The position numbers were made by a program, and so were the translations under genes. DNA of 24,094 bases, from the NCBI GenBank assembly GCA_937889645.1, contig CALBZE010000017.1:1-24094 (forward strand). Direction: 5' to 3'. Shown piece by piece: positions 1-6,701 of this stretch. The notes under the pieces were generated by a model that saw nothing but the letters and a program-made list of their open reading frames with translations, was not told where the DNA came from and made no database searches. The stretch's first letter is position 1. Every line of letters starts with the position of its first letter. The DNA is from an uncultured bacterium. Lineage in GTDB: Bacteria > Gemmatimonadota > Gemmatimonadetes > Longimicrobiales > RSA9.

Positions 1-43
1 CGTTCACGTGCGGCTTCGTCCGCTCAAACTTCGCCTTGGCCAT
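1..43 (-). CDS. tuf: Elongation factor Tu, N-terminal fragment (cut by left edge)
   Basis: Only the first 14 codons are inside the window. They read MAKAKFERTKPHVN, the usual EF-Tu N-terminus in front of the first GTPase-domain strand. EF-Tu brings aminoacyl-tRNA to the ribosomal A site using GTP. The ATG at 43-41 is preceded by a good Shine-Dalgarno sequence (GAGGGGAG, around 46-53). The gene follows three tRNA genes on the same strand, the classic tRNA-tufB arrangement, and is probably co-transcribed with them from the promoter at 417-445. A short hairpin (CTGGT/ACCAG, 69-81) lies just after the last tRNA and may help separate tRNA from mRNA. The call rests on a short but very characteristic sequence and on context. 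Confidence 0.92.
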   Translation of the reverse strand, partial: MAKAKFERTKPHVN

Positions 44-82
44 GGTCTCCCCTCGAAGATTTCGAAAGCTGGTCCCACCAGG

Positions 83-154
83 AGCTCGCGACGGGGATTG
101 AACCCGTGACCTCTTCCTTACCAAGGAAGCGCTCTACCACTGAGCTACGCGAGC
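83..154 (-). tRNA. thrT: tRNA-Thr (anticodon GGU)
   Basis: A cloverleaf is visible on the minus strand. The 7-bp acceptor stem is GCTCGCG (154-148) with CGCGAGC (90-84). The anticodon stem is CTTCC/GGAAG with loop TTGGTAA, giving anticodon GGT for ACC codons. The T arm contains GGTTCAATCC. The base after the acceptor stem is T, followed by CCT, so the CCA end is not fully encoded and must be added enzymatically. It is the last tRNA before tuf, matching thrT of the E. coli thrU-tyrU-glyT-thrT-tufB operon. Confidence 0.96.
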
Positions 155-161
155 GGAAATA

Positions 162-235
162 CAGGAATCAGCATTCAGGATCCAGCGTTCGGCGGAACCC
201 GGCCCCGAACGCTGAATCCTGGCCTCTGAGTCCTG
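162..235. repeat. Nested inverted repeat between tRNA-Gly and tRNA-Thr(GGU)
   Basis: The 89-base spacer between two tRNA genes is almost filled by a two-level inverted repeat. The inner arms are 176-192 (CAGGATCCAGCGTTCGG) and 205-221, matching at 16 of 17 positions around a 12-base loop. The outer arms are 162-171 (CAGGAATCAG) and 226-235, matching at 9 of 10. In the operon transcript this would be a long hairpin between two tRNAs, a possible ribonuclease processing site. There is no T-run, so it does not look like an intrinsic terminator. It could instead be a member of a dispersed palindromic repeat family, which cannot be judged from one copy. Confidence 0.75.
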
Positions 236-243
236 TTTTGCAG

Positions 244-317
244 AGCGGGAGACGGGACTCGAACCCGCGACCCTCAGCTTGGAAGGCTGATGCTCTAGCC
301 AACTGAGCTACTCCCGC
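244..317 (-). tRNA. glyT: tRNA-Gly (anticodon UCC)
   Basis: The acceptor stem is GCGGGAG (317-311) with CTCCCGC (251-245). The anticodon stem TCAGC/GCTGA encloses loop CTTCCAA, giving anticodon TCC for GGA codons. The T arm contains GGTTCGAGTCC. The discriminator base is T and CCA is not encoded. It lies 10 bases downstream of tRNA-Thr(UGU). In E. coli the equivalent operon has tRNA-Tyr between these two, and here there is no room for one. Confidence 0.97.
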
Positions 318-327
318 CCATGCGAGG

Positions 328-400
328 AGCTGACGAAGGGACTCGAACCCTTAACCCCCTGCTTACAAGGCAGGTGCTCTACCGGTTGAGCTACGTCAGC
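328..400 (-). tRNA. thrU: tRNA-Thr (anticodon UGU)
   Basis: The acceptor stem is GCTGACG (400-394) with CGTCAGC (335-329). The anticodon stem CCTGC/GCAGG encloses loop CTTGTAA, giving anticodon TGT for ACA codons. The T arm contains GGTTCGAGTCC. The discriminator base is T, followed by CCT, so CCA is not fully encoded. It is the first gene of the tRNA-tuf operon. Its 5' end is only about 10 bases from the predicted transcription start, so the 5' leader removed by RNase P is very short. Confidence 0.97.
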
Positions 401-416
401 GCCAAGACAGACTGGT

Positions 417-445
417 ATTATAGGAAAGTGCGGAGCCCATGTCAA
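417..445 (-). promoter_or_regulatory. Perfect-consensus housekeeping promoter of the tRNA-tuf operon
   Basis: On the minus strand TTGACA (445-440) is followed after exactly 17 bases by TATAAT (422-417). All twelve positions match the sigma-70 consensus with the preferred spacing, which is highly unlikely by chance in such GC-rich DNA. The expected start site is near 410, about 10 bases before tRNA-Thr(UGU). The -35 hexamer contains the TGA stop codon of cysS (444-442), so the promoter is built into the end of the upstream gene. This gives the tRNAs and tuf strong expression independent of cysS transcription. Confidence 0.93.
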
Positions 446-1875
446 GGCGCGCGCTTCCAACGCGGACCCTGGGGGGTGTCCTCGATGACGACGCCGGCGC
501 GGACGAGCTCGTCGCGGATCGCGTCGGCGGTGGCGAAGTCGCGCCGAGCGCGAGCGGCCTGCCTCTCCTCCAGCCGGGCCTCGACCCAGGCCGCGAAGTC
601 CTGGTCGACGGTGGCTGCGGCGCGCGCGAGGGGGAGGACGCCGAGGACGTCGTCGAACCGGCCGAGGGCGCGGCGGGCAGCCTGGAGGTCCGCGGGGAGC
701 GCCGTCGGGGCGCGGTCGAGGGCCGCGTTGGACTCCCGGATGAAATTGAAGACGACGGCGAGCGCGCCGGGCATGTCGAGGTCGTCGTCGAGAGCGTCCT
801 CGAACGCGCGCAGCGCGCCGGCCGAGATGTCCTGGAGGCCGGACTCCGGCGCGTCTTCCGACGTGGGCGTGCGCCCGAGCCGGTCATCGAAGTCGAGGAT
901 GCGGCGGATGGCCGCCTGCGCGTGCTCGAGGCCGTCGAAGGTGAAGTTGAGCTCGTGGCGGTAGTGCGCGGACAGGAGCAGATACCGCACGGCGGCGGCG
1001 GTGTGGCCCTGACCGACGAGGTCCCTGAGCGTGAAGACGTTCCCCTTGGACTTGGACATCTTCTCGCCATTGACGAGGAGGTGCTTGACGTGGAGCCAGA
1101 ACCGGGCGAACGGCTTGCCGGTGGCCCCCTCGGACTGGGCTATTTCGTCCTCGTGGTGCGGGAAGACGAGGTCCTCGCCGCCGGTGTGGATGTCGAAGGA
1201 CTCGCCCAGCTCGGCCATGCTCATGGCCGAGCACTCGATGTGCCAACCGGGGCGTCCGAGCCCCCAGGGCGTGTCCCACGCGGCCCCGACCTGGCGGTCG
1301 ATGTCCTTGGCGGCCTTCCACAGGGCGAAATCGCGGATGTCGCCCTTCTCGTACTCGTCGGCGGCGACGCGCTCGCCGCGGCGCACGGCCGAGAGGTCGA
1401 CGCGCGAGAGCTTGCCGTACTCCGGGAAGGAAGAGATGTCGTAGTAGACCGAGCCATCCGGGGCGACGTAGGCGTGCCCGCGGTCGATGAGACGGCGGAT
1501 GATCTCGACCATGGCGTCGACGTGGCGGGTGGCGCGGGGGTAGACGTCGGCGCGCCGGACGCCCAGGGCATCGAGGTCCTCGAAGAAGCCGCGGATGACC
1601 GGCTCGGTGAAGGATTCGAGCGAGACGCCCTGGCGGAAGGCGCCGTCGATCGTCTTGTCGTCGACGTCGGTCAGGTTCATGACGAACTTGACGCGGTACC
1701 CCTTCCACTCCAGGTAACGGTGCAGCAGATCGTTGAAGAGGAAGGTCCGGTAGTTCCCGATGTGCGGGAGCTGGTACACGGTCGGTCCGCAGCCGTACAT
1801 GCGGACGGTGCCGGGCTCGATCGGTTCGAACTCGTCGAGCGAACGGGTGAGCGTGTTGTAAAATCGCAGTGCCAT
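442..1875 (-). CDS. cysS: Cysteinyl-tRNA synthetase
   Basis: A 477-residue class I aminoacyl-tRNA synthetase that charges tRNA-Cys, close to the family length of about 460. The N-terminus carries the CGPTVY zinc-site motif (Cys29) and HIGN (38-41), the CysS form of the HIGH signature. WHIECSAM (Cys215) and FPHHEDE (His240, Glu244) supply the remaining zinc ligands, and KMSKS is at 272-276. The C-terminal third is the helical anticodon-binding region. I chose the ATG at 1875 because it begins the conserved sequence and follows a GAGAGGAAG ribosome-binding site; the frame is open further upstream but there overlaps the MscS gene. It starts 26 bases after the mscS stop, and its own stop forms part of the next promoter. 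Confidence 0.98.
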   Translation of the reverse strand: MALRFYNTLTRSLDEFEPIEPGTVRMYGCGPTVYQLPHIGNYRTFLFNDLLHRYLEWKGYRVKFVMNLTDVDDKTIDGAFRQGVSLESFTEPVIRGFFEDLDALGVRRADVYPRATRHVDAMVEIIRRLIDRGHAYVAPDGSVYYDISSFPEYGKLSRVDLSAVRRGERVAADEYEKGDIRDFALWKAAKDIDRQVGAAWDTPWGLGRPGWHIECSAMSMAELGESFDIHTGGEDLVFPHHEDEIAQSEGATGKPFARFWLHVKHLLVNGEKMSKSKGNVFTLRDLVGQGHTAAAVRYLLLSAHYRHELNFTFDGLEHAQAAIRRILDFDDRLGRTPTSEDAPESGLQDISAGALRAFEDALDDDLDMPGALAVVFNFIRESNAALDRAPTALPADLQAARRALGRFDDVLGVLPLARAAATVDQDFAAWVEARLEERQAARARRDFATADAIRDELVRAGVVIEDTPQGPRWKRAP

Positions 1876-1901
1876 ACCGGAATCTTCCTCTCGATCGAGT
1901 G

Positions 1902-2882
1902 CTAGGCGCGACGATCTGGGTGTTCGCGGTCGGGGGCCGGGTCGGACCCGCGCCCGATTGTGTCCGCGAACGGCATCTGACCCGCGCCCCAATAGACGGT
2001 CACGTGCGGGAACGGGATCGCGATCCCTTCCTCCGCGAAGCGGTTGAGGATGCGGCGCCGCAGCTCGCGGGCGACGTCCCATTGCTTGAGCGGGAGCGTC
2101 TTGGCGATCACGCGAATGTCGGCGGAATGCGTGGTGAATCGCTGGATGCCGAGCACATCCGGGTCCTCGAGCATGAGCGGGCGCCACTGGGGATCCGCGT
2201 AGAACTCGGCGACGATTCGGCGCAGGACGTCTATAACGCGATCCACATCCTCGCGAAGCGCGACGGGGACGTCGAGAACGGCCCGGGACCACGCCTTCGT
2301 CAGGTTGCTTACCCGGGTGATCTCGCCGTTGGGCAGGATGTGGACGACGCCCTCGATGTCACGGAGCGTGGTGGTCCGCAGGGTGACCCGCTCGACCATC
2401 CCGGCGATCTCGCCGACGCGGATGACGTCTCCGATCCCGAACTGTCCCTCGATCAGGATGAAGGTCCCGCTGATGATGTCCTTGACGAGGGACTGCGCGC
2501 CGAAGGATACGGCGAGGCCGAAGACGCCGAGGCCGGCGAGGAGCGGCGCGATGTCGATGTTGAAGACCGTGCTGAGCACGGTCAACCCCGCGCCGGCCAC
2601 GATGAGGACGAGCGCGATGTTGTTGAGCAGGCTCGCAATGGTGCGCGCGCGCTGTTCCCTTGCCCGCTTGACGAGGGGGTCCTCTTCGGAGATCTCGCGT
2701 TCGAGGCGCCGCGTGAGGAGCTTGACCAGGCGATAGGCGAGGAACGCGAGGACGAAGACGATCGCGCTCTGGACGAGGCGCGGCAGCAGGCCCTGCCAAT
2801 CGAGGAGGGCGCCCCAGTCGACGCGAACGGGCGTGCGCGCCGCGGTATCGGGGGTCGGCCATTCGAGCTGGGCGGTCACCAT
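1902..2882 (-). CDS. MscS-family mechanosensitive ion channel
   Basis: About 326 residues. Predicted membrane helices lie near residues 34-56 and 83-105, followed by the pore-lining helix at 112-140, whose GLGVFGLAVSFGAQ and LVKDIISG segments are typical of MscS TM3. After it comes FILIEGQFGIGDVIRVG, the start of the cytosolic beta domain, and then the alpha/beta C-terminal domain. Such channels release solutes during osmotic downshock. The start is either ATG at 2882 or the adjacent GTG at 2879; both overlap the stop of the upstream NTF2-like gene (ATGGTGA), indicating translational coupling. The last roughly 20 residues are charged and probably disordered. The family is certain; which MscS subtype is not. 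Confidence 0.93.
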   Translation of the reverse strand: MVTAQLEWPTPDTAARTPVRVDWGALLDWQGLLPRLVQSAIVFVLAFLAYRLVKLLTRRLEREISEEDPLVKRAREQRARTIASLLNNIALVLIVAGAGLTVLSTVFNIDIAPLLAGLGVFGLAVSFGAQSLVKDIISGTFILIEGQFGIGDVIRVGEIAGMVERVTLRTTTLRDIEGVVHILPNGEITRVSNLTKAWSRAVLDVPVALREDVDRVIDVLRRIVAEFYADPQWRPLMLEDPDVLGIQRFTTHSADIRVIAKTLPLKQWDVARELRRRILNRFAEEGIAIPFPHVTVYWGAGQMPFADTIGRGSDPAPDREHPDRRA

Positions 2883-3304
2883 CCCGGGATCGAGACGCGG
2901 ATCTCGGTGAGGCGCCAACCGTCCTTCTCCTGGACGAGGCCGAGGAACACGGTCGTCGGCTGGCCGCCCTCGGTGCGCCAGATGAACTCGCCGTACCCCC
3001 GGGGCTGCGGTCCGCCTATGAACTGGATGGACCGTCGCTCGAGCCGAGCGATCCCGATCGATTCGAAGAGGTCGCGGAGGAGCGCGGCGGCGTGCCGGCT
3101 GCCGAGGGGTCCGAAGGAGCGTCCGGCGACGTTGATGAAGAGCCCCCCGCGGGTGGCGAGCGCCGCGATGGCCTCGGCGTCGCCTCGCGCCCACGACTGG
3201 CTGGCGGACTCGAGGACGCGTTGGAACTCGACGTCCTGGGCGTGGGCGCTGGCGGCGCCGACGAGGAGGAAGGCGGTCGCGACGAGCAACGCGCGAGCGG
3301 TCAC
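2876..3304 (-). CDS. Exported NTF2-like small protein (DUF4783-like)
   Basis: A 142-residue protein with a clear signal peptide: basic start, hydrophobic core ALLVATAFLLVGAA, and cleavage after AHA at residue 22, leaving Q-D. The mature part (about 120 residues) starts with a helix resembling the first helix of NTF2/SnoaL folds, followed by strands including QFIGGPQPRGYGEF and DGWRLTEIRVS. This resembles the DUF4783 group, but the assignment is by pattern only. The start is GTG at 3304, overlapping the pyrF stop by four bases (GTGA) and preceded by GGAGGTGAG, a strong ribosome-binding site inside pyrF. Function is unknown; a periplasmic binding role is possible. It is coupled to MscS downstream. 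Confidence 0.8.
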   Translation of the reverse strand: MTARALLVATAFLLVGAASAHAQDVEFQRVLESASQSWARGDAEAIAALATRGGLFINVAGRSFGPLGSRHAAALLRDLFESIGIARLERRSIQFIGGPQPRGYGEFIWRTEGGQPTTVFLGLVQEKDGWRLTEIRVSIPGW

Positions 3305-4008
3305 GCGCTCACCTCCGAAGCGCGACGGATCTCTTCGTTGATCTCCGTAATGGTGGCGACGGGGTCGGGCGACCGGAGCACGGGCCTTCCCACGACGAGG
3401 AAGTCGGAGCCTGCACGCACGGCTTCGGCCGGCGTCGCGGTCCGGACCTGATCCCCGGCCACGGCGCCCGCAGGCCGGATCCCGGGTGTGACGACGAGGA
3501 AATGTGCGCCGTGGCGCCGCTTGAGCGCCTCGGCCTCGAGGGCGGAGGCGACGACGCCGTCCAATTCGTTCTCGGCGGCGATGGCCGCCAGGCGCGCGAC
3601 TTCCTCGCGCATCGAACGCAACTCCTTGTCCCACACCTGCTCGATGTCCCCGGCGGTGAACGACGTGAGCAGGGTGACGCCGAGGAGGCGCGGCCCATCG
3701 GGGCCGACGGCGTTGCGCGCGGCGCGCAGCATCGCCGACCCACCCGCAGTATGCAGCGTCAGCATCGCGACGCCCAGCTCGGCGGCGGCTTCGACGGCCT
3801 GAGCCACGGTATTCGGGATGTCGTGATACTTCAGATCGAGGAAGACCTTCTTTCCTCGAGAATGGAGCGCATCGACGACGGCGGGCCCGGACCGGGTGTA
3901 GAGCGGCGCGCCCACCTTGTACCAATCCACGGCGTCGCCGAGCCGATCGACGAGGGCGAGGGCGGCGTCGGCCGTGGGGAGGTCCAGTGCAACGATGGTC
4001 GTAGCCAT
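3301..4008 (-). CDS. pyrF: Orotidine 5'-phosphate decarboxylase
   Basis: A 235-residue TIM-barrel enzyme that converts OMP to UMP, the last step of de novo pyrimidine synthesis. The catalytic tetrad is visible: Asp9 in VALDLP, Lys31 in YKVGAPL, and Asp58, Lys60 and Asp63 in DLKYHDIPNT. The phosphate-binding end is represented by VTPGIRP and the later VVGRPVLRS segment. Length matches the short bacterial type. The ATG at 4008 gives the normal MATTIVALDLP start. It lies 20 bases after pyrD, the preceding enzyme apart from PyrE, and overlaps the next gene by GTGA. Confidence 0.98.
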   Translation of the reverse strand: MATTIVALDLPTADAALALVDRLGDAVDWYKVGAPLYTRSGPAVVDALHSRGKKVFLDLKYHDIPNTVAQAVEAAAELGVAMLTLHTAGGSAMLRAARNAVGPDGPRLLGVTLLTSFTAGDIEQVWDKELRSMREEVARLAAIAAENELDGVVASALEAEALKRRHGAHFLVVTPGIRPAGAVAGDQVRTATPAEAVRAGSDFLVVGRPVLRSPDPVATITEINEEIRRASEVSA

Positions 4009-4028
4009 GATCGCAGGAATCGACCGTT

Positions 4029-4946
4029 TCAAGCATGCAGCGCCGCGCCGACGAGCTCCCGGATGTCGGCGACGCCGTGCCGGGCGCCATAGCGGCGCAG
4101 ACCAGAAAGTACCCGCTCGGCGGCGCGGGGATCCGAGAAGCTGGCGGTGCCGATCTCGACGAGGGACGCGCCGGCGAGGATGTACTGCAGCGCGTCGTGG
4201 GCCGTACGTATGCCCCCTACGCCGATGATCGGGGCATCCACGCGGCGGCGCGCCTGCCAGACGGCGTGAACGCCCATGGGCAGGATTCCGGGTCCGCTCA
4301 CCCCGCCCGTGCCGGCGCCGAGGACCGGACGCCGGGACTCGAGATCGACGAGGAGTCCCGGGAACGTGTTGATGAGCGTCAACCCGTCGGCACCGGCGCC
4401 GATCGCAACCTCCGCCATGCGTCCGATGTCGGGGACGTTGGGGGCGAGCTTGACGATCAGCGGCCGCCGCGTCGCCGCACGGGCGTGGCGTACGACGTCG
4501 GCGAGCAGCTCTTCGCTCGCGGAGAAGACGGCCCCGCCCTTCTTGACGTTCGGGCAGGATACGTTCAGCTCGAAACCCAGGAAACCCGTCTCGCCGTCGA
4601 GCGCTTCGATGACGCGGACGTAATCTTCGACCGTGGCACCGGCCACGTTCACGAGCACCCGGGCGCGCGTGAGGTTGCGGGCGAGCCACGGCAGCTTCTC
4701 GGCCCGGAAGCGCTCCAGCCCCACGTTGGCCAGGCCGACCGAGTTGAGCATGCCGGCGTCGTACTCGGCGACGCGAGGCGCGGGGTTGCCGGCGCGCGGC
4801 TCGGGAGTGACGGCCTTCGTCACGATCCCTCCCAGCGCGTCGAGGTCGAGGACCTCGGAGACTTCCTGCCCGTAGCCACAGGTGCCGCCGGCGAGCAGGA
4901 CCGGGTTCTGGAACTCAGCCCCGAAGAGCTCCTGTGCCAACCTCAC
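4029..4946 (-). CDS. pyrD: Dihydroorotate dehydrogenase, class 1B catalytic subunit
   Basis: A 305-residue FMN enzyme that oxidises dihydroorotate to orotate. NVSCPNVKKGG carries the catalytic Cys131, which marks class 1; class 2 uses Ser. IVTKAVT (Lys44), MLNSVGL and the C-terminal GVGGIRTAHDALQYILAGAS phosphate/FMN region fit the class 1B (NAD-linked) type. The start codon is GTG at 4946, giving MRLAQELFG, and follows a GGGG stretch in the 16-base gap after the amidase stop. Class 1B enzymes normally work with the iron-sulfur/FAD subunit PyrK; no pyrK is adjacent or elsewhere in the window, so it must lie elsewhere or another acceptor is used. It is followed by pyrF. Confidence 0.97.
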   Translation of the reverse strand: MRLAQELFGAEFQNPVLLAGGTCGYGQEVSEVLDLDALGGIVTKAVTPEPRAGNPAPRVAEYDAGMLNSVGLANVGLERFRAEKLPWLARNLTRARVLVNVAGATVEDYVRVIEALDGETGFLGFELNVSCPNVKKGGAVFSASEELLADVVRHARAATRRPLIVKLAPNVPDIGRMAEVAIGAGADGLTLINTFPGLLVDLESRRPVLGAGTGGVSGPGILPMGVHAVWQARRRVDAPIIGVGGIRTAHDALQYILAGASLVEIGTASFSDPRAAERVLSGLRRYGARHGVADIRELVGAALHA

Positions 4947-4962
4947 GTCGACACCCCGGGCA

Positions 4963-6156
4963 TCAGGTCGTCTCGTCCGACACCCACAGGTGTTCGTGGG
5001 TGCGGAAGAATTCTTCGATCGCGTCCGCCAGCGCGCGGCTGATGCGCGTCTGGAACTGGGCGCTCCCGAGGAGCTCCGCCTCCTGCCGGTTGGAGATGAA
5101 GGCCATCTCGACCAAGACCGCGGGCATGAACGCGCCGATGAGGACCCGGAACCCCGCTTGCTTGACGCCCCGGTTCGGACCGGGGTGGATCTCCCCGATC
5201 TTCCGCTGGATCACCTCGGCCAGGTCGTTGGACGCGCGCAGATAGAAATCGTTGCGCAGGGTGTTCAGGATCCAATCGAGGTCCTGGCCTGCGCCCGGGA
5301 CATGCGCGTCCTCGAACTCGATGGCCGCGTTCTCCATTTCGGCGACGCGTTGTTCGTCCTCGGTCCGCGCGGCGGAGAGGAAGAACGTCTCGAACCCCCG
5401 GACCGATCGGTTGGAGACGGAGTTGGCGTGGATCGAGACGAAGAGCGCGGCGGGGCGGCCGGCCTTCCACTCGTTCGCCATGCGCGGGCGGTCGGCGAGC
5501 GCGATCAGCGTGTCGGTGGTCCTGGTCAGGTGGACCTCGTATCCCTCGCGCGATTGGAGCTCCTGCGCCAGGCGCTTGGCGACCTGGAGCGCGACGTCCT
5601 TCTCCCGGAGTCCGTTCGGGCCGGGCTTGCCGGGGTCCTTCCCCCCGTGTCCCGGATCGATGATGACGACACGCTTGTCGGGCGCGGGTCGGGCGGTCCG
5701 TGAAGGAGCCGGCGTCGCCGGACGAGGCGTGCTCGTATCCGCCGCGACGACCTGACCGTTCACGACCCGGAGCACGCCGCCCTCGAAGCGGAGCCGGTCG
5801 CCGTAGCGAGCCGGTAGCCACTCCGCAAAGAACTGGTGCGGCAGGTACAGGATCCCGCCCTCGGCATACACCGGCGCCACGAGCTGCTGCGGCCGCCTCG
5901 CCGCGAGGAAGAACGGCGACTGCGTCTCGAAAACGAGTGTGTCGCCGAAGAGGGCGATCCGTGCTCCTTCCGGCGTGGTGCGCAGATCGGCGCCCAGGCG
6001 GCGCAATGCCGTGACCGGGTACGCCGGGTAGCCGCGGTGCCGGGCGAGCGGGATCTCGACGACCTCGCCCGCCCCCTCGATGCGAAGCGGCTGCACCTGC
6101 GCCGAGAGCAGGTTCGGGGTTGCGATCAGCGCGATTGCGATGAGGAGGCGAATCAT
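4963..6156 (-). CDS. N-acetylmuramoyl-L-alanine amidase (Amidase_3), exported
   Basis: A 397-residue exported amidase that cleaves the bond between muramic acid and the stem peptide. A signal peptide ends near residue 19 (LLSA-Q). Residues 25-135 form a beta-rich N-terminal region resembling copper-amine-oxidase-N or AMIN-like wall-anchoring modules, followed by a Pro/Thr/Ala-rich linker (141-158). The catalytic domain begins at VVIIDPGHGGKDPG. Zinc ligands are His170, Glu185 and His243 (SIHANS), and the catalytic Glu is Glu350 in VEMAFISN. It overlaps smpB by ATGA. It probably acts in cell separation or wall remodelling; the N-terminal module is not assigned with certainty. Confidence 0.95.
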   Translation of the reverse strand: MIRLLIAIALIATPNLLSAQVQPLRIEGAGEVVEIPLARHRGYPAYPVTALRRLGADLRTTPEGARIALFGDTLVFETQSPFFLAARRPQQLVAPVYAEGGILYLPHQFFAEWLPARYGDRLRFEGGVLRVVNGQVVAADTSTPRPATPAPSRTARPAPDKRVVIIDPGHGGKDPGKPGPNGLREKDVALQVAKRLAQELQSREGYEVHLTRTTDTLIALADRPRMANEWKAGRPAALFVSIHANSVSNRSVRGFETFFLSAARTEDEQRVAEMENAAIEFEDAHVPGAGQDLDWILNTLRNDFYLRASNDLAEVIQRKIGEIHPGPNRGVKQAGFRVLIGAFMPAVLVEMAFISNRQEAELLGSAQFQTRISRALADAIEEFFRTHEHLWVSDETT

Positions 6157-6623
6157 CTCAAACCCCTGGCGTCCCGCTCGATCTCCCGCTCCGCGGTGCG
6201 GCGCTTGATGGCCTCCCGCTTGTCGTGGAGCTTCCGGCCGCGGGCGAGCGCGAGGGTCACTTTCGCGTATCCGCGGCGGAAATAGATATCGAGGGGCACG
6301 AGCGTGAGCCCCTTCTCCTGGACGGCGCCGATCAGGCGTCGGATCTCGCGGGCGTGCAGCAGCAGCTTGCGCGGCCGGAGCGGATCGACGTTCCAGTAGC
6401 TGGCGGGGTCGTACGGGCTGATGTGCATGCCGTAGACCCATACCTCGCCATTGTCGATCCGTGCGAACGCGCCGGCCATGTTGACGCGCCCGGCACGCAC
6501 GGACTTGACCTCCGGCCCGGTGAGGACGATGCCGGCCTCCCACGAGTCGAGGATATCGTACTCGTGCAGCGCCTTTTTGTTGCGCGCGATGACTTTTCGT
6601 CCCTCATCCGCCGGTTTCGCCAT
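6153..6623 (-). CDS. smpB: SsrA-binding protein SmpB
   Basis: A 156-residue tmRNA partner needed for trans-translation, which rescues stalled ribosomes. Conserved segments visible include NKKALHEYDI, WEAGIVLTGPEVKSVR, the YDPASYWNVDPLRPRKLLLH motif and GLTLVPLDIYF, ending with the basic tail GRKLHDKRE needed at the ribosomal A site. Length is normal. The ATG at 6623 begins the family's usual N-terminus, but no convincing Shine-Dalgarno is present. The stop overlaps the amidase start by ATGA. A tmRNA gene is not in this window. Confidence 0.98.
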   Translation of the reverse strand: MAKPADEGRKVIARNKKALHEYDILDSWEAGIVLTGPEVKSVRAGRVNMAGAFARIDNGEVWVYGMHISPYDPASYWNVDPLRPRKLLLHAREIRRLIGAVQEKGLTLVPLDIYFRRGYAKVTLALARGRKLHDKREAIKRRTAEREIERDARGLR

Positions 6624-6701
6624 AGACGACGAATCTAGCCGCTCCCGGGGGTGAAAGGAAGGCAGGGCACGCGGCTCACCCGTGCAGGGCCGGCCGACGC
6701 A

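Noticed and set aside
69..81. CTGGT/ACCAG hairpin as a terminator before tuf
   Set aside because: The stem is only 5 bp with no T-run directly after it, and termination there would cut off tuf from the strong operon promoter.
439..1905. Long plus-strand open frame opposite cysS (and similar ones opposite pgi, pyk, the subtilase and DPP-IV genes)
   Set aside because: They mirror the codon structure of strongly supported genes on the other strand, have low-complexity Asp/Glu/Val/Arg-rich composition and no recognisable domain. This is expected in GC-rich DNA.
1902..2292. Longer CysS starting upstream of 1875
   Set aside because: The added residues overlap the MscS coding region and show no CysS similarity; the ATG at 1875 gives the normal N-terminus with a good ribosome-binding site.
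4005..4035. TTGAAA at the pyrD stop as a third stop-codon -35 box
   Set aside because: There is no acceptable -10 at 15-19 bases; that position falls on the pyrF start codon. The genes are more simply co-transcribed.
6624..6701. Promoter for smpB with TAGATT as -10
   Set aside because: No -35 match lies at suitable spacing, and the run of closely packed genes suggests read-through from the L,D-transpeptidase gene.
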